DNA of 64,000 nucleotides. Origin: Clostridia bacterium. GTDB lineage: Bacteria > Bacillota > Clostridia > TANB77 > CAG-465. The stretch is from the NCBI GenBank assembly GCA_030524345.1, contig JAUNGP010000004.1, positions 54,451 through 118,450 of the forward strand. The letters run 5' to 3'. The position numbers were made by a program, and so were the translations under genes. Below, in pieces: positions 47,520 to 57,153 of this stretch. The notes under the pieces are model-generated. The model was not told where the DNA came from and searched no databases. It was given only the letters and a program-made list of their open reading frames with translations. The number at the start of each line of letters is the position of its first letter. Position 1 is the stretch's first letter.

Positions 47520-48074
47520 TTAATCTTTTTGTATAGCATTTACTATTATTTTTACATAATCCATTGTTTTACTATATTTATAGCTATCATAGGCCACATT
47601 TTCCGTATTGGTTTTCCAATCTATTTTTAACTTATATTTATGGTTATTTATTTCATTTACATTCATTTCAAATTGTTCTGTTATATTTGAAGTCATATTT
47701 ATTACTTCATATTCTTTTGTCTCTTCATTAAATTTATATATAGTAAAATTTAATGGTAAGTTAGCTACATTTTCTATTTCTATTGTATACAGTAACGAAA
47801 CTTCATTTTTTTCTCCATCTCCATTTTCATTACTTACTTCAAAATTAAATTCTTGACTACAATTAGGAGAGCTTGGATTCATCTTTAATGTTAAAATATC
47901 ACTTGCCTGTATATCTAAGATTGACATAGCAACACTTCCATTATCCTCTTCTGCAAATGTTGATTGGTACCTTGACATAGAAAATGCTACTACAATAATT
48001 GATGTAATAATTGTTATAAATATCAACGTTTTAGGCTGTATTATTAAATTTGTTTCATTACCTAATTTTCTCAT
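47520..48074 (-). CDS. TasA/camelysin-like exported protein
   Basis: A 184-residue protein with an N-terminal hydrophobic stretch (about 15-34) ending in SMSRYQSTFAEEDNGSVAM, very like the SipW-type cleavage region of TasA and camelysin (SRYxSTF). The mature part has the usual order: EFNFEVSNENGDGEKNEVSLLYTIEIENVANLPLNFTIYK (Ig-like core with asparagine-rich strands). TasA forms fibres in Bacillus biofilms. GGAGGGG precedes the ATG, 21 bases after the second signal peptidase. Confidence 0.65.
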   Translation of the reverse strand: MRKLGNETNLIIQPKTLIFITIITSIIVVAFSMSRYQSTFAEEDNGSVAMSILDIQASDILTLKMNPSSPNCSQEFNFEVSNENGDGEKNEVSLLYTIEIENVANLPLNFTIYKFNEETKEYEVINMTSNITEQFEMNVNEINNHKYKLKIDWKTNTENVAYDSYKYSKTMDYVKIIVNAIQKD

Positions 48075-48094
48075 TTTCTATATCCCCTCCAACT

Positions 48095-48709
48095 CTATAA
48101 ACTGTTGATCTTTTTTGACTCGTGTTCTAACCTTTTTAATTTTCTTTCATTTCTTTTTTTGTTCTTTTTATAATTTCTAGACAAATATATATAAAATATC
48201 ATTAAGATCAATATTATAATTAATTTATTTTGTAATAATAAAGAAACTCTTCCAATTTTAGGTATTACTCTTTCTACTTTTCCTTCAATATTGCTATATT
48301 TTACTTCTTCACTATCCTCTGCATTATTACTATCTCCCTTTGTTTTAAACATTATTTCTCCATCTTCGTTATAATCAATTTGCACTACTCTATGTGTTAT
48401 GACTGCTTGTCCTTTTCTATATGAAATAACATCTCCGATTTTTACATTCTCTCCTTCGTTTTCTATATTTTTTGTTATAACAATATCACCTATATTTATA
48501 TTAGGCTCCATACTTCCCGATATGATAACATATGATTTTATTCCCAAGAAACTAGGAGTCTCATTGGGATTTATTATACTTTGGGCAATTAAAGAAATAT
48601 TATATATTATAATAGGGATTAAAATACAATACATTAATATTTGAATTAATTTTTTCATTTTGATTTCTACTTTTCTTCTTTTTGCAATTTCTTTATTTGT
48701 ATACAACAT
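48095..48709 (-). CDS. SipW-type signal peptidase I (second copy)
   Basis: A 204-residue type I signal peptidase with Ser66 in ISGSMEPNINIGDIVI and His106 in VITHRV. Histidine in place of lysine marks the endoplasmic-reticulum/SipW subclass, which in Bacillus processes TasA and TapA. Two membrane segments flank the catalytic part (about 22-44 and 158-177) and the tail is very basic. The start is uncertain: ATG at 48709 has AGGTG at long distance, while the internal ATG of MKKLIQI (codon 18) lacks a clear site. It lies between two exported protein genes. Confidence 0.85.
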   Translation of the reverse strand: MLYTNKEIAKRRKVEIKMKKLIQILMYCILIPIIIYNISLIAQSIINPNETPSFLGIKSYVIISGSMEPNINIGDIVITKNIENEGENVKIGDVISYRKGQAVITHRVVQIDYNEDGEIMFKTKGDSNNAEDSEEVKYSNIEGKVERVIPKIGRVSLLLQNKLIIILILMIFYIYLSRNYKKNKKRNERKLKRLEHESKKINSL

Positions 48710-48728
48710 AAGCTATTTTACTTCACCT

Positions 48729-49376
48729 CTAATTACTAAACTTATCAAATGCTTGTATATTCAATCTCAAAGTATAATACTCATCCGTCTTTAAACTGCC
48801 TACATATGTATCTAATTCATCATTGTCTTCCCAATACCACTCAAGTGTATATAACGTTGTTGAATCTGTCATTAAAACAACATCATCTACATTCAATTCA
48901 TCTATACTTACATAAGTGCTTTCATCTCCACATATATATACATTATCTATTTTCAATTTATATTTCATATTAACAAAATGACTCATTTCATCTAATAACC
49001 TGATATTATATGTGATATCTTTTCCCACTTTATTTTTCACATAAAATTGGTATGTTCCTATTGAATGCGGCGCTATTATATTTTCACCATTAAACTTCGC
49101 ATTTTTAAATATTTGTAAATCACTATTTTTCCATGTTGTTCCATTTTCATCTGTAATAGTAATCGTATCTATTTCTTCTTGAACTTCTCCAAATGTTGGT
49201 ATAGTATAGCCTATTTTCCCTATTTTATATCCTAATAAACATATTACAAATAAAATGATTATTATTAATACTATCATTAAAATTATTATATTATTTCTTA
49301 CCTTATTTTTCCTTATTTCTTTTTCAAGATTATTTATTTTATTAATCATTTCTTGATTATCACTATGATTGTCCAC
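48729..49376 (-). CDS. Membrane-anchored TasA-like protein
   Basis: A 215-residue protein: Asn/Lys-rich coiled start, one membrane helix (about 28-51), then a beta-rich domain with PHSIGTYQFYVKNKVGKDITYNIRL and ITITDENG segments, like the Ig-like core of TasA/camelysin proteins. Because the helix is not followed by a clear cleavage site, it may stay in the membrane, as TapA-like anchors do. GTG start, with GGAGG upstream. First gene after the attenuator-like hairpin. Confidence 0.55.
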   Translation of the reverse strand: MDNHSDNQEMINKINNLEKEIRKNKVRNNIIILMIVLIIIILFVICLLGYKIGKIGYTIPTFGEVQEEIDTITITDENGTTWKNSDLQIFKNAKFNGENIIAPHSIGTYQFYVKNKVGKDITYNIRLLDEMSHFVNMKYKLKIDNVYICGDESTYVSIDELNVDDVVLMTDSTTLYTLEWYWEDNDELDTYVGSLKTDEYYTLRLNIQAFDKFSN

Positions 49377-49458
49377 TAATTCCTCTTCCTCCTTTTATAT
49401 TATAGTAATATACTCGTAAAAATATCTTGATTAATACTTTTACCAATATATTAAACAT

Positions 49459-49498
49459 GAAAACTCTATAATTGTGTAAACTATAACCATAGAGCTTT
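49459..49498 (-). terminator. Hairpin after the first tasA-like gene, probable partial terminator
   Basis: A 13-bp stem (AAGCTCTATGGTT with AATTATAGAGTTTT, three G-U pairs) on the minus strand, then TTTTC. It would reduce read-through and make the first TasA-like protein the most abundant product. Confidence 0.55.
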
Positions 49499-49522
49499 CC
49501 TGTCATTTTAAAACATTTTATA

Positions 49523-50149
49523 TTAATCAACTTGAGTAAATACTGCTGAAATTTTAACATCTGTAGATACATTTCCTGTTGCTAAAGCTTTATCTGCTGC
49601 ATCTTGTATATCATATGTAGCAGGATTAGAACCAGGATCTTGTACTTGATATTCCCATTTCCAAGAAATAGTTACGTTTTTAGATGTTGGTGTTGTATCA
49701 GAGACTTTACTTGAACCTGTAAAAGCTAGTGTTCCTTTAAGTGCATTATTAATAGTATCTAACTCATCTGCTTTATACCAGTTAACTCCATCTATACTAT
49801 ACTCGATTGGAATATCTAAGTTTGTTTGAGCAACTGTTATAACATAATCAGCTGTTACTTCAGAATTATTTGTTAATTCTACTGTAAAAGCACCACTTGT
49901 TCCTGGAGCAATTCTATCAGTTTTAACATCATCTTCAACAGATGTACCATCTGAATCTTTTACTGTTGTAAACAAATCAAAAGAATCAAATGCATTTCCA
50001 TCTGAAACATCCCATTTAGCAACTATAGCAGTATCTGTACCAGAAAAACTACTTGTATATTTAGCATATGTACCAGATACCAAAACTAATGCTATCATGG
50101 CAAATAATAATGTTATTGATACTAATCTCATTGTTTTATTCTTTTTCAT
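49523..50149 (-). CDS. TasA/camelysin-like fibre protein
   Basis: A 208-residue protein with a signal peptide of about 29 residues and the SipW-dependent border SGTYAKYTSSFSGTDTAIVAKW. The mature part has the usual Ig-like fold: SDGNAFDSFDLF, IAPGTSGAFTVELTNNSEVTADYVITV, IEYSIDGVNWYKADEL, ending in VSTDVKISAVFTQVD. TasA homologues polymerise into extracellular fibres. GGAAGGAGGG, the strongest RBS in the region, precedes the ATG. It is the second gene of the unit and is likely the main fibre subunit. Confidence 0.8.
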   Translation of the reverse strand: MKKNKTMRLVSITLLFAMIALVLVSGTYAKYTSSFSGTDTAIVAKWDVSDGNAFDSFDLFTTVKDSDGTSVEDDVKTDRIAPGTSGAFTVELTNNSEVTADYVITVAQTNLDIPIEYSIDGVNWYKADELDTINNALKGTLAFTGSSKVSDTTPTSKNVTISWKWEYQVQDPGSNPATYDIQDAADKALATGNVSTDVKISAVFTQVD

Positions 50150-50252
50150 AAGTCTTTCCCTCCTTCCTCTTTAGTATAGATTCTATTAACATTACAATAA
50201 AATTTAGTTAATTATAATATTAATAACTACTTTATAATATTAAAAGATTTGT

Positions 50253-50849
50253 TTATTTTTTTAACAATTCTTCATTTTGTTTTCTTAATTTTTCTATTTC
50301 TTCTTCCATACTTTTTTCTTTTTCTGCGATAATTTCCTTTCCTTTTCGTGAATCAGCTATTTGTACTAAAGCTAACATCATTAATGGAATTGAAATACAT
50401 ACTACCATACCTATTGGTGTTTGAATAAATAAAGCTAAATTTCCAAGTTTTCCTATTCTAAATTGATATAACCCTTCTACTTGACTTTGTAATACATATC
50501 CACCATCCTCAATATTGTTATTATCTCCCTTCGTTTTATACTTAACTTTTCCATTTTCTTCAATAACCTCTATTATTCTATGTGTTATAACTACATTATC
50601 TTCTTTAAAAGCAATAATATCATTTCTTTTTAATGTATTTACATCAACCTCTTTTACAACAACAATATCTCCTGGCATTATTTGTGCTTCCATTGAACCA
50701 GATAATACTATAAATGGTTTCCAACCAAAAAATGATGGCACCTCATCTGGGTGAATATAAGAATTTACTAATATCACACCGCTTACAAATAATATACTTA
50801 ACAAGATTAGCATTACGAGTATTGTTAAAAGCTTCTTTATTATTTTCAT
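50253..50849 (-). CDS. SipW-type signal peptidase I (first copy)
   Basis: A 198-residue type I signal peptidase with Ser52 (VLSGSMEAQIMPGDIVVV) and His90 (VVITHRI), the Ser-His dyad of the SipW/ER class. Membrane helices lie at about 6-30 and 150-168, and a charged coiled tail extends from about 170 to the end. In Bacillus, sipW is adjacent to tasA and needed for its processing. Here it is the first gene, right before the tasA-like gene. AAGGAAG precedes the ATG. Confidence 0.9.
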   Translation of the reverse strand: MKIIKKLLTILVMLILLSILFVSGVILVNSYIHPDEVPSFFGWKPFIVLSGSMEAQIMPGDIVVVKEVDVNTLKRNDIIAFKEDNVVITHRIIEVIEENGKVKYKTKGDNNNIEDGGYVLQSQVEGLYQFRIGKLGNLALFIQTPIGMVVCISIPLMMLALVQIADSRKGKEIIAEKEKSMEEEIEKLRKQNEELLKK

Positions 50850-50922
50850 TTAAAAATCTTCCTTTCCAATGGTATTTTTTAATGCGTTTAACTATTATAA
50901 TTTAATGAATACTACTAATTTT

Positions 50923-50951
50923 AGTATAACAATAAACTATTTTTTTATCAA
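50923..50951 (-). promoter_or_regulatory. Promoter of the SipW/TasA-like unit
   Basis: Minus-strand TTGATA (50946-50951), 17-bp spacer, TATACT (50923-50928), about 70 bases upstream of the first signal peptidase ATG. Confidence 0.75.
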
Positions 50952-51091
50952 TACTTTCTTCGACATTTTTTGAAAATCATTTTTATGGAAAAGTTAACTC
51001 TAACGCTCCTTTGAAAGTACTGAAATAACTATATTTAATTTAAAACTTTTCCTCTATATGATTAAGTTGCATATAATTAATAGTTTAGGCT

Positions 51092-51250
51092 AATACTTAC
51101 AAATGCAAAAGAATGATGATTCAAAGATCTCTCTTTATTATGAATTCTTAGATCAGTAATAAAATGAAGCGTTTATTACATTTTTTCGGCTATATAGTTT
51201 AGCCATTCTAGTGTTATAATCTAACAAGTTTTCAGTAGGTTCCTTGTCTT
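51092..51250 (-). pseudogene. Decayed fragment of a paralogue of the 38696-40249 gene
   Basis: Minus-strand DNA matches 39973-40226 in order. The longest exact runs are TACAAATGCAAAAGAATGATGAT, with one change just after, and TTTCGGCTATATAGTTTAG. Between them are deletions totalling about 95 bases and many substitutions. It covers the region for residues about 10-94 and has no open frame. No further part of the gene is present nearby. Confidence 0.8.
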
Positions 51251-51304
51251 ACGCTATACTATGTATACTTTTTCAATCTAAAATTGCTATTTTATATATT
51301 ACAA

Positions 51305-51354
51305 AGAAAAAGTGCACATCAAAGTTATAGAAATAACAATTGAAATGCACTTTT
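51305..51354 (-). terminator. Terminator of the transglutaminase-like gene
   Basis: AAAAGTGCA pairs with TGCACTTTT, with a second inner stem GTTATttctATAAC, followed on the minus strand by TTTTTC. Long nested hairpin. Confidence 0.75.
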
Positions 51355-51378
51355 CTGTCAAGTTCTTACAAATGATAC

Positions 51379-52068
51379 TTAATTCATAAATCTATTCCCA
51401 CCGTAAGTATATTTGACATTCCCAGTCAACTCGCCGATGGTAAACAGCTGATCTTTCTTTGTTGTATAGGAACCTCCTCTTAGTATCTTTTGATATTCCT
51501 CATCATTTAAAAAACATAAGGTTGGCTCTACGAATTCTCTGTCACCTTTTTTTACCAGATGATAATTACTAATATCCAGCAAAGCTTGCTTATTGTTCCA
51601 TCTGATCAGATTAAAAGCATGAGGCTCACCATTTATTGATCCAAAGATCAATGTAGCTTGAAATCCTGCTAATATCAAAATATTATGTATGAAAGTGGCT
51701 CTTTCACTACACAATGCCGCTGATTTTCCTAAGAGATCATTAACACTGACTCCTCTAATGATTCCATCCTCGTGTTTTCTGCCTCTCATCAGAATTCGCT
51801 GACGATTTGCTGAGCTCTCAGAGGTGACCAAGCCAAAATGTTCTAACATCCACTTAAAAGTGGAGGTAATCACGGAGCCAAGCTGTTCTATATTTGATAC
51901 GGAGATAACTTCCTCATAAAGATTGTAGTTATCAAAGTATGTTCCGGGAAAGAAAGGCGATGGTTTTACTTCAGTGTCTTTTCCAATAAATTGGAAAATA
52001 TTACCTACTGAAACATCTACTTCTGTTCCCTGAAAAGTTTCTACGTTGTTAATTAATTTTTCGATCAT
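51379..52068 (-). CDS. Transglutaminase-like cysteine peptidase superfamily protein
   Basis: A 229-residue protein with a plausible Cys-His-Asp triad: Cys120 in SAALCSERATFIHNIL, His150 in GEPHAFNLI and Asp165 in ALLDIS, in the order and spacing of the transglutaminase-like fold. Reaction and substrate unknown; no signal peptide, so cytosolic. GGAGG precedes the ATG. Base use is richer in G and C than the neighbours, and it stands alone between terminators next to a decayed gene fragment, which suggests acquisition. Confidence 0.6.
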   Translation of the reverse strand: MIEKLINNVETFQGTEVDVSVGNIFQFIGKDTEVKPSPFFPGTYFDNYNLYEEVISVSNIEQLGSVITSTFKWMLEHFGLVTSESSANRQRILMRGRKHEDGIIRGVSVNDLLGKSAALCSERATFIHNILILAGFQATLIFGSINGEPHAFNLIRWNNKQALLDISNYHLVKKGDREFVEPTLCFLNDEEYQKILRGGSYTTKKDQLFTIGELTGNVKYTYGGNRFMN

Positions 52069-52284
52069 TGTTGATCCTCCTGCAAATATAATGTTCTGGG
52101 CTCTTCACCTCATTAAATTTTAATAGTAAATCATAAATTCACAACACACCTTCTAATCAAAAGGTATTAATGATATTACTATAATTATATTATATCATAT
52201 TTTTTATATAAATTAAAGAATGACTTCCAGAATTTATATCAAGTATGATATATCACAAATTGATATATTCTTTGTAACAAGTAT

Positions 52285-52321
52285 AAAAAGTCCTAACTTA
52301 TTCAAACTAAGTTAGGACTTT
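52285..52321 (-). terminator. Terminator of eno
   Basis: AAGTCCTAACTTA pairs with TAAGTTAGGACTT in a perfect stem with a short loop; several T follow on the minus strand. Confidence 0.9.
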
Positions 52322-52333
52322 ATATTCATCAGA

Positions 52334-53659
<1,326 letters not shown>

Positions 53660-53768
53660 TTAAAAAATTGAATTCATATATATTAACTAAAATAATATTT
53701 TCTTAATAATTAAATATACCACTTCAAGTTTATCTTATAAATAAACTATTCTAAAATATATAAAATAA

Positions 53769-54587
53769 TTATAGAGTTTCTTTATTTAAGTAACCTTTCC
53801 ATATATTAAAGAAAATATCCATTTTAGATATATACTTTTTATTTAATTTTAAACTTAAATTATCATAGGCAACAACTGCTCTATATATTCTATCTGCAAT
53901 ATCATTAAACGTGTCATCACTAGTCAAAAAGAATGGTTCTTTCACAGTTACATTACGATACTCTAGTTCCTCACTATACCCATAACGATGAAATTTCGTA
54001 TTTGTTTTCTTATCTCTTTCTTCCATTTGTAATACTAATCCTTCCATAATGAGCATGTGAGCTAAATGATCAGCGATTAAATAGTCTTTTCGATATAATT
54101 TTCCAAGTGCTTGAACTGCAATAAAGAAAAACTGATTAATACGATCAACATCATTTTCAAAAATATCTTGTTTATCATTAACATATTCTAAACATGAAGC
54201 TTCTTTAGTAGAATACAATATACAAGTAAAATCTATTCTAATTCCATTTTTTAAACAAATTCTAAGCACATCCTCGTTTTTATCCCTTTTATTTATAAAA
54301 TATATAGAAAATATCTCATCTTTCATACCCAACCTAGAAAAATATTTTTTATAAAAAGGCTCTGTATCCTTGTAGTCCTCATAGCTGACATATACTTCTG
54401 CCGTTAAATCTATATCACTTAGGTTATCATGATAACAAAGAGATAAAGATTTTTCTATGCTCTCTTCATCGTCTATATTAGAAATTTCTATATTTTTTAT
54501 AAAAATTCTTTTTATCTCAGGAAGAACAAATAGAGTCTTTAAAAACTTTTCTGCTTCGAGTTTCATAATTTCCTTATTAATACTCAC
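53769..54587 (-). CDS. Nucleotidyltransferase-like protein (aminoglycoside adenylyltransferase-like), motif degenerate
   Basis: A 272-residue cytosolic protein. The N-terminal half has the alpha/beta pattern of the nucleotidyltransferase fold, with NLSDIDLT and NGIRIDFT supplying the expected metal aspartates, as in AadE-type streptomycin adenylyltransferases. The usual GS glycine-serine pair ahead of the aspartates is missing (LCYHDNLSD), so activity is doubtful. The C-terminal half is helical. GTG start with AAAGGAG. It lies between a zinc-ribbon protein and eno. Substrate unknown. Confidence 0.5.
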   Translation of the reverse strand: MSINKEIMKLEAEKFLKTLFVLPEIKRIFIKNIEISNIDDEESIEKSLSLCYHDNLSDIDLTAEVYVSYEDYKDTEPFYKKYFSRLGMKDEIFSIYFINKRDKNEDVLRICLKNGIRIDFTCILYSTKEASCLEYVNDKQDIFENDVDRINQFFFIAVQALGKLYRKDYLIADHLAHMLIMEGLVLQMEERDKKTNTKFHRYGYSEELEYRNVTVKEPFFLTSDDTFNDIADRIYRAVVAYDNLSLKLNKKYISKMDIFFNIWKGYLNKETL

Positions 54588-54605
54588 ATGCGTTCTCCTT
54601 TTGTA

Positions 54606-55538
54606 TTAATCAAAGTCTAGCTTTCGCTCTTGTCTTCTTAAACTTCTATCCTGAAGTTTTTTAGCATATAAAGTGACTCTTTCTTGATATTTCTCTTCTA
54701 ATTCTTTTTCTCTTTGCTCTCTGTTGATCTCATCTTGCAGTTTATTATACTCCTCTATTCTCTCTTCCATTTCATATGCTGGAATAGCAAATTTATCATC
54801 CTCAAAATAAAACTTGCTTTCAGCAATAAATAACTTGTCTTTTTCGATATCCCCTTTATATGAAAGTGATAACTTTTCAGCTGCGCTCATATCACTTGTT
54901 ATTGCTTCATCATAATCCTCTAAAATAATCTTTGATTCATCAACAGCATGATAATATTTTAAAACATCATCGCAAAGGCTTAAAAATGTTTTTCTATATT
55001 CACTTGCATAAATTGGAAGTTTTTTACCATAATGATTGACAATTCTGTATGATAAATTAAGATATAATACAACAAATCTTTCTGGTGTTATCTTTCCATC
55101 TAGTAATCTATCTCTTAAATCATATAACAAGTCCATACAATCATCTTTTATATCTTCTCTTGCATCTTCGAGTTCCCATTCTTCTTTTTTCTTTTTCATG
55201 TATTCTTTTCTTTTTTGAGCAGCAATCTCTCTTTTCATTTTTTCCCTTGAGATTACCAAATAATTTCCAAGAATTGGTTTTCCACATTTAGGACACTTTC
55301 CGTCCTTTTCTAGTAACTCTTTTAAACGTGGCTTATGTGGCTCTTTTGTTTCATCTAATATATATCTACAATTTAAACACAAGAAAATTTTGTATTCATC
55401 ATCTAGTTCATTTGGTTTCACTTCTTCTTGATCCTCATCATCGCCAAATATATCAATATGATCTTCTCCAAATCCCCAAATTGCTTTATAATCAGTATAG
55501 TTTATACTATTAAAGTCGTCTTTTTTTTCTTCGTCCAT
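54606..55538 (-). CDS. Zinc-ribbon protein of unknown function
   Basis: A 310-residue cytosolic protein. An acidic start (about 1-45) is followed by a CxxC-x(30)-CxxC zinc ribbon: FLCLNCRYI and GKCPKCGKPI. The rest is long charged helix, probably coiled coil (about 90-140 and 255-310). No known family. ATG at 55538 after AAAGGAG; it overlaps the end of gpmI by 19 nt (start at 55538 is 20 bases before gpmI's stop), so it is translationally tied to the glycolytic operon. Confidence 0.6.
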   Translation of the reverse strand: MDEEKKDDFNSINYTDYKAIWGFGEDHIDIFGDDEDQEEVKPNELDDEYKIFLCLNCRYILDETKEPHKPRLKELLEKDGKCPKCGKPILGNYLVISREKMKREIAAQKRKEYMKKKKEEWELEDAREDIKDDCMDLLYDLRDRLLDGKITPERFVVLYLNLSYRIVNHYGKKLPIYASEYRKTFLSLCDDVLKYYHAVDESKIILEDYDEAITSDMSAAEKLSLSYKGDIEKDKLFIAESKFYFEDDKFAIPAYEMEERIEEYNKLQDEINREQREKELEEKYQERVTLYAKKLQDRSLRRQERKLDFD

Positions 55539-55557
55539 AAGCCGCACTCCTTTAAAT

Positions 55558-57105
55558 TTATAATTCAACTAGATTTACGCCTGTCATTTCTTCTGGTATT
55601 TTTTCACCCATTAGTGTAAGTAAAGTAGGTGCTAAATCACAAAGTCTTCCACTATTGACACTCTTTACTCGATTGGAAACGACAATTAAAGGAACATCAA
55701 ATGTAGAATGCGATGTGATAGCTTCTCCAGTCTTCAGATCAAGCATATATTCACAATTACCATGATCTGCAGTAATAAGAGCTTCTCCATTGACTTCTTC
55801 CATTTTTGACATTACTTTTCCAATGCATTCGTCTAAAGCTTCTACAGCCTCTATTGCTTTTTCTAGATTTCCAGTATGTCCAACCATATCACCATTAGCA
55901 TAGTTTATAATTATGACATCATATTTTCTCTCATCAATTGCCTTAAGAAGATTATCTGTTACCTCATAAGCACTCATTTCAGGTTTCATATCATAAGTAG
56001 CTACTTTAGGAGATGCTACAAGTGTTCTATCTTCCCCTTTATATGGCTCCTCTTTTCCTCCATTGAAGAAAAAAGTAACATGAGCATATTTTTCAGTTTC
56101 TGCTGTTCTAAGTTGTGTATATCCAAGATTTGATATATATTCACCAAATGTATTTTTTAACATCTGTGGTTTATATGCAACGCTCACATTTTTTAAACTC
56201 TCATCATATTGAGTCATTGTAACAAATACTAAATTTTCTATTGGTTTTGTCTCAAATCCTTCAAATCCTTCTAAAGTAAAAGCCTTTGTAAGTTCTCTTG
56301 CTCTATCTGGTCTAAAATTAAAATAAATAACGGAATCTTTACTATTTACAGTAGATAATGATTCTCCATTTTCATCTACAATTACAATAGGTTTTACGAA
56401 TTCATCAAATTCCTGCGCCTCATAAGATGTTTCAACGGCTTTTTGTACTGTTTTAAATTTATTTCCAATACCATTTGCCATTGCATCATATGCAAGTTTA
56501 ATACGCTCCCATCTATTATCTCTATCCATTGCATAATATCTACCTGAAATAGTAGCAATTCTTCCAACACCAATTTCTTTTATTTTTTCTTCTAAGTCTT
56601 TTAGATAATCAATAGCAGATGTTGGAGGTGTATCCCTACCATCAAGCACTGCATGAATATATACTTTCTCTATATTTTCTTTTTTAGCCATTTCAAGAAG
56701 TGCATATAAATGATCTATATGACTATGCACACCGCCATCAGAAACAAGTCCTAATAAATGCAAACTACTTCTATTTTCCCTTACATTTTTCATTGCTTTA
56801 AGTAGTTCCTCATTCTTAAAGAAAGATCCTTCTTTAATCTCTTTTGTAATTCTTGTAAGTTCTTGATATACAATTCTACCAGCACCAATATTAGTGTGTC
56901 CAACTTCGGAATTTCCCATTTGTCCTTCAGGTAATCCCACAGCCATTCCACTTGTCTTTATATGGGTATTTGGATATTTTTCAAATAAGTTATCAAGATT
57001 TGGAGTATTTGCCAACTTAAAAGCATTTCCTTTTTCTTCTTCATTGATACCTACTCCATCCATTATCATTAGCATATATTGTCTATCTTTCATATCTTTA
57101 TACAC
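55558..57105 (-). CDS. gpmI: 2,3-bisphosphoglycerate-independent phosphoglycerate mutase
   Basis: Interconverts 3- and 2-phosphoglycerate through a phosphoserine on a two-manganese site. The 515-residue protein has MDGVGINEEEKGNAF, the nucleophile serine in GNSEVGHTNIGAG, HIHAVLDGRDTPP-like HAVLDGRDTPPTSA, and TADHGNCEYM. Length normal. The start is either GTG at 57105 or ATG at 57093; neither has a strong RBS. It lies 48 bases after tpiA in the glycolytic operon. Confidence 0.95.
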   Translation of the reverse strand: MYKDMKDRQYMLMIMDGVGINEEEKGNAFKLANTPNLDNLFEKYPNTHIKTSGMAVGLPEGQMGNSEVGHTNIGAGRIVYQELTRITKEIKEGSFFKNEELLKAMKNVRENRSSLHLLGLVSDGGVHSHIDHLYALLEMAKKENIEKVYIHAVLDGRDTPPTSAIDYLKDLEEKIKEIGVGRIATISGRYYAMDRDNRWERIKLAYDAMANGIGNKFKTVQKAVETSYEAQEFDEFVKPIVIVDENGESLSTVNSKDSVIYFNFRPDRARELTKAFTLEGFEGFETKPIENLVFVTMTQYDESLKNVSVAYKPQMLKNTFGEYISNLGYTQLRTAETEKYAHVTFFFNGGKEEPYKGEDRTLVASPKVATYDMKPEMSAYEVTDNLLKAIDERKYDVIIINYANGDMVGHTGNLEKAIEAVEALDECIGKVMSKMEEVNGEALITADHGNCEYMLDLKTGEAITSHSTFDVPLIVVSNRVKSVNSGRLCDLAPTLLTLMGEKIPEEMTGVNLVEL

Positions 57106-57153
57106 ATCTCTTTCTTCTGCATTTTTCGCAGTAAATATATTATATCACCAAAT

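Larger units (their letters stand above)
50850..51378. other. Intergenic region with the SipW-unit promoter and a decayed gene fragment
   Basis: A 529-base gap holding the promoter at 50923-50951, the pseudogene fragment at 51092-51250 and the terminator at 51305-51354. I see no intact gene in it. Confidence 0.7.

Noticed and set aside
49363..49572. A 69-residue minus-strand frame across the end of the tasA-like gene
   Set aside because: It overlaps the coding end in another frame, runs through the hairpin at 49459-49498 and has no RBS.
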